Shown here: piece by piece, positions 15,948 to 23,713 of the stretch
How positions within the stretch are numbered: position 1 is the stretch's first letter
Layout of the letters: every line of letters starts with the position of its first letter
Source of the DNA: Acidimicrobiaceae bacterium
GTDB taxonomy: Bacteria > Actinomycetota > Acidimicrobiia > Acidimicrobiales > JAUTXP01
Assembly (NCBI GenBank): GCA_030837965.1
Contig: JAUTXP010000057.1
Location: 1-33,164, forward strand
Reading direction: 5' to 3'
DNA: 33,164 nucleotides
Program-made: the position numbers and the translations under genes
The notes under the pieces: model-generated
Databases searched by the model: none
What the model was told of the DNA's origin: nothing
Seen by the model: only the letters and a program-made list of their open reading frames with translations

Positions 15948-16958
15948 ATGGGCTGGTGCCACGAGTTCGGACCGCAGATTCGGGAGGGTTGCTCCCACCC
16001 GATGACCGTCGAGGGGCAGAGCTGTGTCTGTGCCACCTGCGGCGTGACCTGCACCGGGCGTTATGGCGGGTGCGAGGCGGTGTGGTCCAGCGTTGTGGCG
16101 CCCCGGCCGGTGGCCTTCCGTGCGCCCAACCCCACGCCTTCGCGTCGGGCCGCCGGCTTCGGGGCCGCCGTGCGCAACGGTGCCGCGACCAGGCCGGTGC
16201 CGGTCCCGCCCGCGGCTGCGCCAGCACCCGCACCCCTGGCTGCGCCAGTGAGTGCAGTCGTCACCGCGCCCCGTCCCGCACCTCCCAGCGAACCGACACC
16301 TCCCAGCGCACCCGCGCCCGCGCCAAGGGCCGACGCCCCGCCGCCCCGAGCTGACCCGCCGCCGCCTCCGGCACCCGCGCCGCCGCCCGCGCCCCCCGTC
16401 GACCCGGTCAAGGTGGCCGAGGCCGTGCGCAGCGCGCTGACCGAGCAGTTGACCCCGGTGGTGGACTCGCTCCGAGCGGTGAGCGCGCGCCTGGACGCGG
16501 CCGATCCCGACGTGTTGGCCGAACGGGTGGCCCGTTCCATCCAGATCGCCCTGGCCCCGTTGCGCGACCAGCTCCGCAACGCCAGCCAGCCCGCCGGCCC
16601 GCCGCCTCTGGCCCACGCGGGCATGCCCCGGGCCCTCGAGGTGGTGGCCAGGGAACTGCCACCGGCAATGTCGGGATCGGTCGAGGACTCGGTGGTGGCG
16701 GCCGTGACCAAGGCCCTGACCGAGGTCCACATGGCCGCCGTGGAACTGCACGGGGAACTGGTGCGGCTGCGGGCCTTCCGGGCCGCGCTGGAGGCGGACA
16801 TGCCCACGGTGGCCGCCGCCGTCGACGCAGCCGACGAACGGGCCAGCCAACGCCTGGTCAAGGCGGCCGATCAGGTCAACGGCTTGCGCTCGTACGTCAA
16901 CGGCGCGGCCGCCGACTTCCCGGCCTTCCCGGCCGCCGCCCCCCACCCCAACGCCTGA
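15948..16958 (+). CDS. Cys-rich, Pro-rich-linker, coiled-coil protein of unknown function
   Basis: I do not recognise this 336-residue protein. The first 45 residues hold seven cysteines, including CVCATCGVTC, plus histidines (WCHEF, CSHP), a pattern that suggests a small zinc-binding domain. Residues 75-150 form a proline-alanine linker. The last 180 residues are helical with heptad-like spacing (VAEAVRSALTEQLTPVVDSLRAVSARL and a later KALTEVHMAAVEL), consistent with a coiled coil. There is no signal peptide or membrane segment, so it is probably cytoplasmic. It is transcribed divergently from the sugar operon and ends against a family A hairpin. ATG 15936 or GTG 15924 are alternative starts. 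A scaffold or polar-organising role would fit the layout but is speculation. Confidence 0.75.
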   Translation: MGWCHEFGPQIREGCSHPMTVEGQSCVCATCGVTCTGRYGGCEAVWSSVVAPRPVAFRAPNPTPSRRAAGFGAAVRNGAATRPVPVPPAAAPAPAPLAAPVSAVVTAPRPAPPSEPTPPSAPAPAPRADAPPPRADPPPPPAPAPPPAPPVDPVKVAEAVRSALTEQLTPVVDSLRAVSARLDAADPDVLAERVARSIQIALAPLRDQLRNASQPAGPPPLAHAGMPRALEVVARELPPAMSGSVEDSVVAAVTKALTEVHMAAVELHGELVRLRAFRAALEADMPTVAAAVDAADERASQRLVKAADQVNGLRSYVNGAAADFPAFPAAAPHPNA

Positions 16959-17007
16959 CCGCCCCGCGCCCTCCGGCGCCGCCCCGCGCGCCCCCCTCCA
17001 AGCCGGA

Positions 17008-17050
17008 CTGGAGGACATAGGTACACCCAGTCGGTACCCATGTCCTCCAG
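17008..17050. terminator. Family A hairpin between convergent genes
   Basis: CTGGAGGACAT (17008-17018) pairs with ATGTCCTCCAG (17040-17050). After one A-C mismatch the stem goes on with GGTAC/GTACC, leaving a nine-base loop. It lies 49 bases after the stop of the Cys-rich gene and 43 bases from the stop of the opposing ABC permease, as expected for a bidirectional terminator. The arms match those at 8469-8678 and 25950-25992. Confidence 0.8.
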
Positions 17051-17093
17051 ACGTGCAAAAGCGCAAAAGTGGGCGCGGCGGGCGGGCGGCAGG

Positions 17094-17864
17094 TCAGGGT
17101 TGGAGGAGGGGGCGCAGGCGGCGGGACGCGACCCGCACGCCGGCCAGACCCAGGGCGAGCAGGTAGCCCACGTGCCACAACAGGCCCCACCCCACCGCGC
17201 CCAACGTCAGCGCCCGGATGAGGGCCACCCCCTGATACAGCGGCGTGCACCGGACCACGGCCTGCACGGCCGACGGGTACCGGGCCAACGGGAAGAACGT
17301 GGCCGAGAACAAGAACATCGGGATCAGGGCCAGGTTAACGTAGTCGAAGTCCACGAACGAGCGCATGAACGTGGTCGACGCCAGCCCGACCCCCGCGAAG
17401 GCGAACCCGATCAACAGCGCGGCGGGCACGGCCAGCACCGCCCACCACGAGTCGACCAGCCCCAGCACCACCATGGTCAGCAGAAAGGCGCCCGCGTAGA
17501 TGGCCCCCCGCAGCAGGCCCCAGGCCACCTCGCCCCAGGCCAGGTCGCCCACGCCGACGGGGGTGGCGAGCATGGTGTCGTACGTGCCCAGGTACTTGAA
17601 CTTCACGAAGAAGTTGAAGGTGGTGTCCAGCACCGAGCCGTTCATGGCCGCCACCGCCATCATCCCTGGAGCGACGAAGGCGTCGTAGGGGACCAGCCGT
17701 CCGCCCGGCCCCGGCAGCTTGCCCACCAAGGCCCCCACACCGAGCCCGATGGACAGCAGATACAGGATGGGCTCCACGAATCCGGCGGCGAACACGTACC
17801 ACATGCGCCGATAGGCCAGGCCGTTGCGCTCGACCACGTGCCACGCCCTGCGGGTGACGATCAC
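17094..17864 (-). CDS. ABC-2 type transporter permease (NodJ/DrrB-like)
   Basis: This 256-residue protein has about six membrane helices and the ABC-2 pattern. FVAPGMMAVAAMNGS, FKYLGTYDTMLATPVGVGDLAWGEVAWGLLRG and FLFSATFFPLARYPSAVQAVVRCTPLYQGVALIRAL are close to NodJ-type exporters. It would pair with the next permease and share the ATPase encoded at 18665-19648. GTG 17864 follows a GAGGG ribosome site, seven bases after the stop of the upstream permease. The substrate is unknown; NodIJ-like systems export lipid-linked or amphipathic molecules, and DrrAB-like ones export drugs. Confidence 0.9.
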   Translation of the reverse strand: MIVTRRAWHVVERNGLAYRRMWYVFAAGFVEPILYLLSIGLGVGALVGKLPGPGGRLVPYDAFVAPGMMAVAAMNGSVLDTTFNFFVKFKYLGTYDTMLATPVGVGDLAWGEVAWGLLRGAIYAGAFLLTMVVLGLVDSWWAVLAVPAALLIGFAFAGVGLASTTFMRSFVDFDYVNLALIPMFLFSATFFPLARYPSAVQAVVRCTPLYQGVALIRALTLGAVGWGLLWHVGYLLALGLAGVRVASRRLRPLLQP

Positions 17865-17871
17865 GCGGCCC

Positions 17872-18663
17872 TCACTGGGCCAGCCTCCGGGTGAACGTGC
17901 GCGTGCCCCACGCCGCCCCGCACGCGATGAGCACGACCAGCACCACCACATGGACCACCAGCCGTGCAGGCCCGCCGCCCAGCGCGGCCCGTCCGGTGGT
18001 GGCCGCCCGACACAGCTCGACGCCGTGCCACAACGGCGAGACCCACGCGGCCGGACGCAGCCACGACGGCAGTTGGGCCAACGGGAAGAAGGTGGCGGAG
18101 AACAGGAACAGGGGCGTGACGCCGAGGCGGATGACGAGCGGGAACGACAGGTCGGTCTCCTGCGTGGCCGAGAAGGCGCACAGCGGCGCGGCGAAGGCGG
18201 CCGCGGTGAGCACGGCCGCGGGCAGGGCCAGCACCGCCCACCACGAAGGCACCCCGCCCAGGACGGCGGCCACCAGCAAGAAGGCGGCGCACGACATGGC
18301 CGTGCGCACGGCCAGCCAGATGAGGTAGCCGCCGTACACCCCGGTCGCCGTCACCGGCGTGGCCACGATTCCATGGAAGAACCGCATCCACTTGGTCCCG
18401 GCCATGATCTGCCACAGGGACCCGCCCGCGCCCACCTGCATGGCCGTGCCCGCCAGCAGCCCGGGCGTCACGAACACGAGATAGCTGAGGCCCTGGACCC
18501 GCCCGGCCCGCTCGTCGACCAGGCCGCCCAGGCCCACGCCGATGCCGGCCAGGAACAGGACGGGCGTGACGAAGCTGCTGAACACGCTGGCGCGCCACAG
18601 CCGCCGGTACACGGTCGCCTCCCGCTCGACCACGCGCAACACGCCCGCGCCGCTGTTGGCCAC
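17872..18663 (-). CDS. ABC-2 type transporter permease (NodJ/DrrB-like)
   Basis: This 263-residue six-helix permease resembles its downstream neighbour in length and motif order: FVTPGLLAGTAMQVG, RFFHGIVATPVTATGVYGGYLIW and FLFSATFFPLAQLPSWLRPAAWVSPLWHGVELCRA. The pair probably arose by duplication and forms a heterodimer in the membrane. The GTG start at 18663 is one base from the stop of the ATPase gene, so expression is coupled. Substrate not known. Confidence 0.9.
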   Translation of the reverse strand: MANSGAGVLRVVEREATVYRRLWRASVFSSFVTPVLFLAGIGVGLGGLVDERAGRVQGLSYLVFVTPGLLAGTAMQVGAGGSLWQIMAGTKWMRFFHGIVATPVTATGVYGGYLIWLAVRTAMSCAAFLLVAAVLGGVPSWWAVLALPAAVLTAAAFAAPLCAFSATQETDLSFPLVIRLGVTPLFLFSATFFPLAQLPSWLRPAAWVSPLWHGVELCRAATTGRAALGGGPARLVVHVVVLVVLIACGAAWGTRTFTRRLAQ

Positions 18664-18664
18664 G

Positions 18665-19648
18665 TCAGTCCTCCAGCGTCCGGCCGGTGAGGGTCAAGAA
18701 CACGTCCTCCAAGGTCGCCCTGCGCACCAGCACCGACGCGGCCCGCACGCCGCGGCCGGCCATGGCCTCGGCCGCCCGCTCGCCGTTGTCGGTGTAGACC
18801 ACGACCCGGTCGCCCACCGACTCGACCCGGCCGGACCCGGCCCCGCCCACACCGCGGTCCACACTGCCACCGGCCAGCCCGGCCTCGCCCGCGGCGGCGA
18901 CGGCCGCGTCCTGCACGGCCCTGTCCTCGAAGCGGAACTCCACCACCTCGCGCGATGCGTGCTGCGCGATCAGCTCCTGCGGCGACCCCTCGGCCACGAT
19001 CCGTCCCCGGTCCATGATCACCAGCCGGTCGCACAACTGCTCGGCCTCGTCCATGTAGTGCGTGGTCAAGACCTGGGTCACGCCTTGGGCCTTGAGCCGC
19101 CACAGCCGCTCCCACACCAGATGCCGGGCCTGGGGGTCGAGGCCGGTCGTCGGCTCGTCGAGCAGGAGCAGGTCGGGCTCGTTGATCAAGGCCCGGGCGA
19201 TGGTGAGGCGCCGCTTCATGCCGCCGGACAACGGGTCGACCCGGTCGTTGCGCCGATCGGTGAGCTGCACGAACTCCAACAGCTCCTCGGCGCGGGGCCG
19301 GATCACGGAACGGGGGAGGCCGAAGTAGCGGCCGTAGACCAACAGGTTGTCCCAGACGGTCAGCTCGCTGTCGAGCGTGTCCATCTGCGGGACCACGCCG
19401 AGCCTGCCTCGAATGCGAGCACCGTCCCTCGCCGTGTCCATGCCCAGCACCCGCAGGCTGCCCTCGGAGACGGGCGACACGCAGCCGATCATCCGCATGA
19501 CCGTGGTCTTGCCCGCGCCATTGGGGCCGAGGAAGCCGAAGGTCTTGCCCCGCTCCACGGTGAAGTCGATCCCGGCCACCGCGGTGAAGGACCCGAACCG
19601 CTTGGTCAGCCCCTGCCCTTCGACGAGCGCGCCCCCGAGATCGGTCAT
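18665..19648 (-). CDS. ABC transporter ATP-binding protein (NodI/DrrA-like)
   Basis: This 327-residue ATPase powers the two ABC-2 permeases downstream. It shows Walker A GPNGAGKTT (41-49), Q-loop VPQMD (86-90), signature LSGGMKRRL (140-148), Walker B LLLLDEPTTGLD (160-171) and the H-loop TTHYMDEAEQLCDR. The Q-loop and signature variants are those of the NodI and drug-export subfamilies. A longer C-terminal extension with Gly-Arg-rich linker (around 255-285) is followed by the usual end LEDVFLTLTGR. The start ATG 19648 lies two bases from the stop of the F420 oxidoreductase. Confidence 0.93.
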   Translation of the reverse strand: MTDLGGALVEGQGLTKRFGSFTAVAGIDFTVERGKTFGFLGPNGAGKTTVMRMIGCVSPVSEGSLRVLGMDTARDGARIRGRLGVVPQMDTLDSELTVWDNLLVYGRYFGLPRSVIRPRAEELLEFVQLTDRRNDRVDPLSGGMKRRLTIARALINEPDLLLLDEPTTGLDPQARHLVWERLWRLKAQGVTQVLTTHYMDEAEQLCDRLVIMDRGRIVAEGSPQELIAQHASREVVEFRFEDRAVQDAAVAAAGEAGLAGGSVDRGVGGAGSGRVESVGDRVVVYTDNGERAAEAMAGRGVRAASVLVRRATLEDVFLTLTGRTLED

Positions 19649-19650
19649 GG

Positions 19651-20490
19651 TCAGGCCAGGTGGGCCAGGGCCTCGGCCACCGGCTCGAGCACCTCGGGCC
19701 GATGGGGCGGAGGCAGGTAGACGATGCCGAGGTCCATGCCCGCGTCGGCGAAGGCGGAGGCCTGCTCGACCAACGGCTTCACGTCGCCGTCGCCGGGCAG
19801 GCGCAGGTGGGTCGACGTGATGATCTCGCCCACGTCCCTGCCGATGTCCTCGCAGTGCCGGCGCAGCACGTCGCGCTTGCGGATGAACTCCTGCACGTCG
19901 CCTGCGGGCACGTTCCAGTGCTGGGCATGCCGGGCCACGGTCCGCAGCGTGCGCTTCTCGCCGGACCCGCCGATGCAGATGGGCGGGTGCGGGCGCTGCA
20001 CGGGCTTGGGCTCGCAGCGCGCGTCGCGCAGTTGGTAGTGCGTCCCTTCGAAGGTGGTGGTCACGTTGGTCAACAAGCCGACGATGACCTCCAAGGCCTC
20101 GTCGAAGCGGTCGAAGCGCTCCTTCAGCGGCGGCAGGTCGATGCCGTACGCGGCGCACTCCTCTTCGTTCCATCCCGCGCCCAGCCCCAGTTCCAGCCTG
20201 CCGTTGGAGACGATGTCGAGGGTGGCGGCCATGTTGGCCAGCACGGCCGGGTGCCGGTACACGTTGCCGGTCACCAGCACGCCGACGCGTAGCCGCCGGG
20301 TGGCCTGGGCCAGGGCGGTGAGGGTGATCCAACCCTCCATGCACGGGCCGGTGGGGTCGCTGAAGATGGGATAGAAGTGGTCGAACGTCCAGCCCGACTC
20401 GAACAGCTCGATCTGTTCGGCCGCCTCCCAGACGGCGAGCATGTCGGGCCACGTCGTGTTCTGGGGCGAGGTCTTGAAGCCGAAGCGCAT
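19651..20490 (-). CDS. LLM-class F420-dependent oxidoreductase
   Basis: This 279-residue protein belongs to the luciferase-like monooxygenase superfamily that uses coenzyme F420 in actinobacteria. Typical elements are the start MRFGFKTSPQ, WTFDHFYP near residues 34-41, TRRLRVGVLVTGNVYRHPAVLANMAATLDIVSNGRLELGLGAGW and PHPPICIGGSGEKRTLR. It would form a TIM barrel in the cytoplasm and oxidise or reduce a small organic molecule by hydride transfer. It heads an operon with an ABC-2 exporter, so the two may act on the same compound, for example in detoxification or in making an exported metabolite. Substrate unknown. A -10-like TAGCGT box lies six bases upstream of the ATG. Confidence 0.92.
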   Translation of the reverse strand: MRFGFKTSPQNTTWPDMLAVWEAAEQIELFESGWTFDHFYPIFSDPTGPCMEGWITLTALAQATRRLRVGVLVTGNVYRHPAVLANMAATLDIVSNGRLELGLGAGWNEEECAAYGIDLPPLKERFDRFDEALEVIVGLLTNVTTTFEGTHYQLRDARCEPKPVQRPHPPICIGGSGEKRTLRTVARHAQHWNVPAGDVQEFIRKRDVLRRHCEDIGRDVGEIITSTHLRLPGDGDVKPLVEQASAFADAGMDLGIVYLPPPHRPEVLEPVAEALAHLA

Positions 20491-20496
20491 GATCCG

Positions 20497-20523
20497 ACGC
20501 TACGCGTGTGCGGCATATGCCGC
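20497..20523 (-). promoter_or_regulatory. -10-like box and 14-bp palindrome upstream of the F420 oxidoreductase operon
   Basis: TAGCGT (minus strand, 20502-20497) lies six bases before ATG 20490 with no RBS. GCGGCATATGCCGC at 20510-20523 is a perfect 14-bp palindrome placed where the spacer and -35 region of this promoter would be. It is a candidate operator for a dimeric repressor controlling the oxidoreductase-exporter operon, or the divergent diguanylate cyclase. The regulator is not in the window. Confidence 0.45.
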
Positions 20524-20597
20524 GAAACGGGATTGCCGCCGTGCGTCGAAGGCCTGCACTCCTCATACCTGCCTGTGACCCGGCCGAGAAATGTTGG

Positions 20598-22076
20598 GTG
20601 GGGCGGCCTGACGTCGACGTCGTGCGCAAGTGGCTCGTCGGCGAGCGCGGCGCGGCGGGCACGTCGGTGGGAGGCCGCCTCGGCTCCGCCTTCTTCATGA
20701 TCCAGGGGTTCACGGTCGCGGGCACGGCGTGGGCCTTCCCGCACGCCTGGCAGCCCTTGCTCGTCTTCTCCGCGGCCACCCTCGTCGTCGGAGTGGCCGT
20801 GCGGGCCCTGCCCTGGGACCACTGGCCGCAACCCACCCTGATGGGCTTCCCGCTGGCCGCCCTGGCCCTGCTGGGTGTGACCGGCTATCTGGCCCCGGGC
20901 GTGATGCCGGCCTACCTCGCCCTCTACTCGTTGAGCTACGTGTACGTGGGGCTGACCCAGCCGCCGGGCTTCGGCGTGCTGCTCACGCCCGCGGCCATGC
21001 TGTCCTACGCGGTGGCGTCCCACGGCGGGCACGGCGGCACGGTGGTGGCCGCCACCAGCGCGGCCGTCGCCATGGTCACGGCCGAGCTGCTGGCCGTGGC
21101 CGGCCTGCGAGGCCGCGAGACGGAGGCGGGCCTAGGCCGGGTCATCGACGCGGCGCGCGCCATGGCCCGCACGGACACGGTGGCCGAGGCCTGCGAGGTG
21201 CTGGCGGGCTCCGCGCTCGGCGTCTTCTCGGCCGACTTCGCTCTCGTCTTCCTGGCCGACCCGACCGTGCCCTATCGCTACATCAGCACCGCGGCCGCGG
21301 GCCTGCCCGAGGACCAAGGCCCCATCGCCGTGAACATCGCCGAGGAGCAGACCGGCGTCGGCGTCGCCGTGCGGGGCGGCGAGCGCCTCTTCGTTCGCGA
21401 CGTGGCCGAGTCGCCTCTCATCAGCTCGCGCGTGAACGAGTCCATCGGCGCCCGGTCGCTGCTGTTCCTGCCGCTCATCGGCCAGAACGGAGCCGTGGGC
21501 GCGCTGGTCATCGGCTGGTCCCGTCGCCTCGCCTTCCTCGATCCGATCGCGGTCAGCGCGGCCGAGGTGCTGTCGGCCGAGTCGGGCTGGGTGTTGGAGC
21601 GCCTGGGGATCACGGCCCGGCTGGCGTGGGAGGCCGAGAACGACCCGCTGACGTGCCTGCCCAACCGCCGGGTGCTGAACCGGGCCTTGGGCGGGGCCAA
21701 GCCGGGCGACGCGCTGGTGGTGATCGACCTCGACCACTTCAAGAAGGTCAACGACGAGCACGGCCACGCGGCGGGTGACGAGACGTTGCGGCTGATGGCC
21801 GACTGCCTCAGGGCCGTCACGCGTGAAGGCGACTGCGCGGCCCGGATGGGCGGCGAGGAGTTCGCGGTGGTGTTGTCCCGCGCCGCCGAGGACGGCGCGT
21901 CGTCGGTGCTGCGTCGTCTGCGCGAGGCCTGGGCCCGGCGCGAGCCGCTGACCACGTTCTCCGCCGGCGTGGCCGTGTGCCAGCCGGGCGAGGGCTCGGT
22001 GACCACGCTGGGTCGGGCCGACGCGGCCTTGTACGAGGCCAAGCGCGCGGGCCGCGACTGCATCCGCGTCGGCTGA
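20598..22076 (+). CDS. Diguanylate cyclase with membrane, GAF and GGDEF domains
   Basis: This enzyme of about 492 residues should make cyclic di-GMP from GTP. The first 170 residues carry about five membrane helices, followed by a GAF-like sensor region (about 185-340, including ARSLLFLPLIGQNGAVGALVIGW) and a GGDEF domain. The active-site loop is GGEEF at 418-422. The metal-binding Asp is in VIDLDHFKKVNDEHGH. An inhibitory I-site RxxD is present as REGD (409-412), so product inhibition is likely. The start is uncertain: GTG 20508 would leave only 17 bases to the divergent gene, so GTG 20598 is preferred, with GTG 20622 also possible. It faces a second cyclase across a family B hairpin. Confidence 0.87.
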   Translation: MGRPDVDVVRKWLVGERGAAGTSVGGRLGSAFFMIQGFTVAGTAWAFPHAWQPLLVFSAATLVVGVAVRALPWDHWPQPTLMGFPLAALALLGVTGYLAPGVMPAYLALYSLSYVYVGLTQPPGFGVLLTPAAMLSYAVASHGGHGGTVVAATSAAVAMVTAELLAVAGLRGRETEAGLGRVIDAARAMARTDTVAEACEVLAGSALGVFSADFALVFLADPTVPYRYISTAAAGLPEDQGPIAVNIAEEQTGVGVAVRGGERLFVRDVAESPLISSRVNESIGARSLLFLPLIGQNGAVGALVIGWSRRLAFLDPIAVSAAEVLSAESGWVLERLGITARLAWEAENDPLTCLPNRRVLNRALGGAKPGDALVVIDLDHFKKVNDEHGHAAGDETLRLMADCLRAVTREGDCAARMGGEEFAVVLSRAAEDGASSVLRRLREAWARREPLTTFSAGVAVCQPGEGSVTTLGRADAALYEAKRAGRDCIRVG

Positions 22077-22079
22077 TCC

Positions 22080-22124
22080 ACCCCCCTCTCGACTTTTCCA
22101 CAGCACCTGTTGCTGTGGAAAAGT
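22080..22124. terminator. Family B hairpin between convergent diguanylate cyclase genes
   Basis: ACTTTTCCACAGCA (22092-22105) and TGCTGTGGAAAAGT (22111-22124) form a perfect 14-bp stem with loop CCTGT. The flanking CCCCCCTCTCGA (22081-22092) also occurs, inverted, beside the copy at 28402-28432, so the repeat unit is longer than the stem. The left flank begins four bases after the stop of the plus-strand cyclase; the stem ends seven bases from the stop of the minus-strand cyclase. No U-tract follows the stem. Confidence 0.82.
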
Positions 22125-22131
22125 TGGGATA

Positions 22132-23676
22132 TCAGCGGGCGGCCACCGTCGAGGTGGGCAGGGCGGCTGTGGGCAGGGGGGAGGTGGCCATGGCCAGGGT
22201 CGCACCCGCCCGCTTGGCCGTGTACATGGCCGAGTCGGCCCGCCGCAGCAACTCGTCGGCGTCGTCGCCGTGGTCGGGCCACAGCGCCAGGCCCACGTTG
22301 CAGCCCACGTCCACCGACTGACCGCTGATGACGAACGGCTGCCTGAACGACTGCACCACGCGGGCCGCGGCCGCGGCCACGTCGCTGTCGTCGTGGGGAA
22401 GGAACAGCACCACGAACTCGTCGCCGCCGAAACGCCCGACCACGTCGCCCAGACGGACCGACCTCATGAGCCGCTCGGCAATGAGGCACAACAGCTCGTC
22501 GCCCGCGTCGTGCCCCAGCCCGTCGTTGACGGCCTTGAAGCCGGTGAGGTCGAGGAAGGCCACGCCGACCCGGCCCGACGCCCGCCTGGCCCTGGCGACG
22601 GCCGCGTTCAACTCCCTGATGACCAGCCGCCGGTTGGGCACGCCGGTGAGCGGGTCGTGCAACGCCTGACGGGCCAACTGGTCGTGCAGGCTGGCGTTCT
22701 CCAACGCCCGCGAGGCCATGCCCGCCAAGGCCCGCAGCAGCCGTGTCTCCTCGGCCCGGAAGCGCTCTACGGCCCGGGGCTTGGCCACCAGCCATCGGCT
22801 GCCGTTCTGGGTGGGGATGGCGGCGCCGATCTCGAAGGCGATGGGCGGGTCGGGACGGATCTCGGCGTCGGGGCAGTCGAGCACCTGCACCACCCGGGCG
22901 CACACGGCCGCCTCCACCTCGGGCACCGACATGCCCGCGTGGGTGTCGCCGCTGGCGTCGACGATGCCTTGCAACAGCTCCACCGTCCTGCTCCGGTTGG
23001 CGTGGGCGCGTGAAAGCACGAAGACCAAGGCGATGGGCACGGTCGACAACACGACCGCGCCCGCGCCCGAGCGACCGGCCAGCCCCATGAAGCCGCCCGT
23101 GGCCAAGGCCACGCCCGAGACGAAGGCCGACCAGCCGAAGTCCACGAAGAAGGGCTCGCCCGGCCTGCGCACCCCGGCCAGCTCGAAGACCACCGAGTTC
23201 ATCAAGAGGTTGGCCGCGAAGTAGCCGAGGATGGCGATGGGCACGTAGGCCCGCGGCCCGCCCGGCAGGTGCAGCGCGCCCGCGGCCACCACGAACAGAA
23301 CGGCCACCGCGCCCCCGCCCGCGTGCGACCCGATGCCATACACCGTCTTCAGGGCCGAGCGCTTGCTGCTCACCCAGTGGACGGTGACGCCCAAGACGAA
23401 GGCGGCCATGGCCCGCCGAGGGTCGAGCAGCAGCAGGCCCGCGGCCAGGGGCGCTTCGATGAGGTGGTAGCTGCGGGCGCCGGCCGTGCCCGTGCGAAGG
23501 AAGGGGAACCAGAAGGTGAGGGCGGCCAGCGCGGCCACCATGAACACGTCCAGCCAGGCTCCCGACTGGTGCGGGTCGGCGGCCACCGCCACCCCCGCCA
23601 CGCCCAACGCGCCGAGCACTGCCACCGCGCCGATGTATCGGCACAGCCACTTGTGCTGCTGCACCTCCCGGTCCAT
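22132..23676 (-). CDS. Diguanylate cyclase, membrane sensor plus GGDEF
   Basis: This 514-residue protein has about six N-terminal membrane helices (residues 12-220), a GAF-like middle (about 235-340) and a GGDEF domain that starts at HDPLTGVPNRR. The active-site loop is GGDEF at 417-421, and the I-site RLGD (408-411) is present. The usual DLDxFK metal-site segment reads DLTGFK: the first Asp (376) that binds metal is kept, and the second is Thr378. It should therefore still be active. The N-terminal membrane region resembles MHYT/MASE-like sensors only in topology. It ends seven bases from the family B hairpin shared with the converging cyclase. The two cyclases are not close duplicates outside the GGDEF domain. 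Confidence 0.88.
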   Translation of the reverse strand: MDREVQQHKWLCRYIGAVAVLGALGVAGVAVAADPHQSGAWLDVFMVAALAALTFWFPFLRTGTAGARSYHLIEAPLAAGLLLLDPRRAMAAFVLGVTVHWVSSKRSALKTVYGIGSHAGGGAVAVLFVVAAGALHLPGGPRAYVPIAILGYFAANLLMNSVVFELAGVRRPGEPFFVDFGWSAFVSGVALATGGFMGLAGRSGAGAVVLSTVPIALVFVLSRAHANRSRTVELLQGIVDASGDTHAGMSVPEVEAAVCARVVQVLDCPDAEIRPDPPIAFEIGAAIPTQNGSRWLVAKPRAVERFRAEETRLLRALAGMASRALENASLHDQLARQALHDPLTGVPNRRLVIRELNAAVARARRASGRVGVAFLDLTGFKAVNDGLGHDAGDELLCLIAERLMRSVRLGDVVGRFGGDEFVVLFLPHDDSDVAAAAARVVQSFRQPFVISGQSVDVGCNVGLALWPDHGDDADELLRRADSAMYTAKRAGATLAMATSPLPTAALPTSTVAAR

Positions 23677-23713
23677 ACGTGTTTTCTCGGCCGGCAGCCC
23701 CGTGGTGTGAGCC

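Noticed and set aside
16252-16420. Pro/Ala-coding repeats as a possible CRISPR-like or tandem repeat array
   Set aside because: Units are irregular, of changing length and in frame with a coding gene; it is a protein linker.
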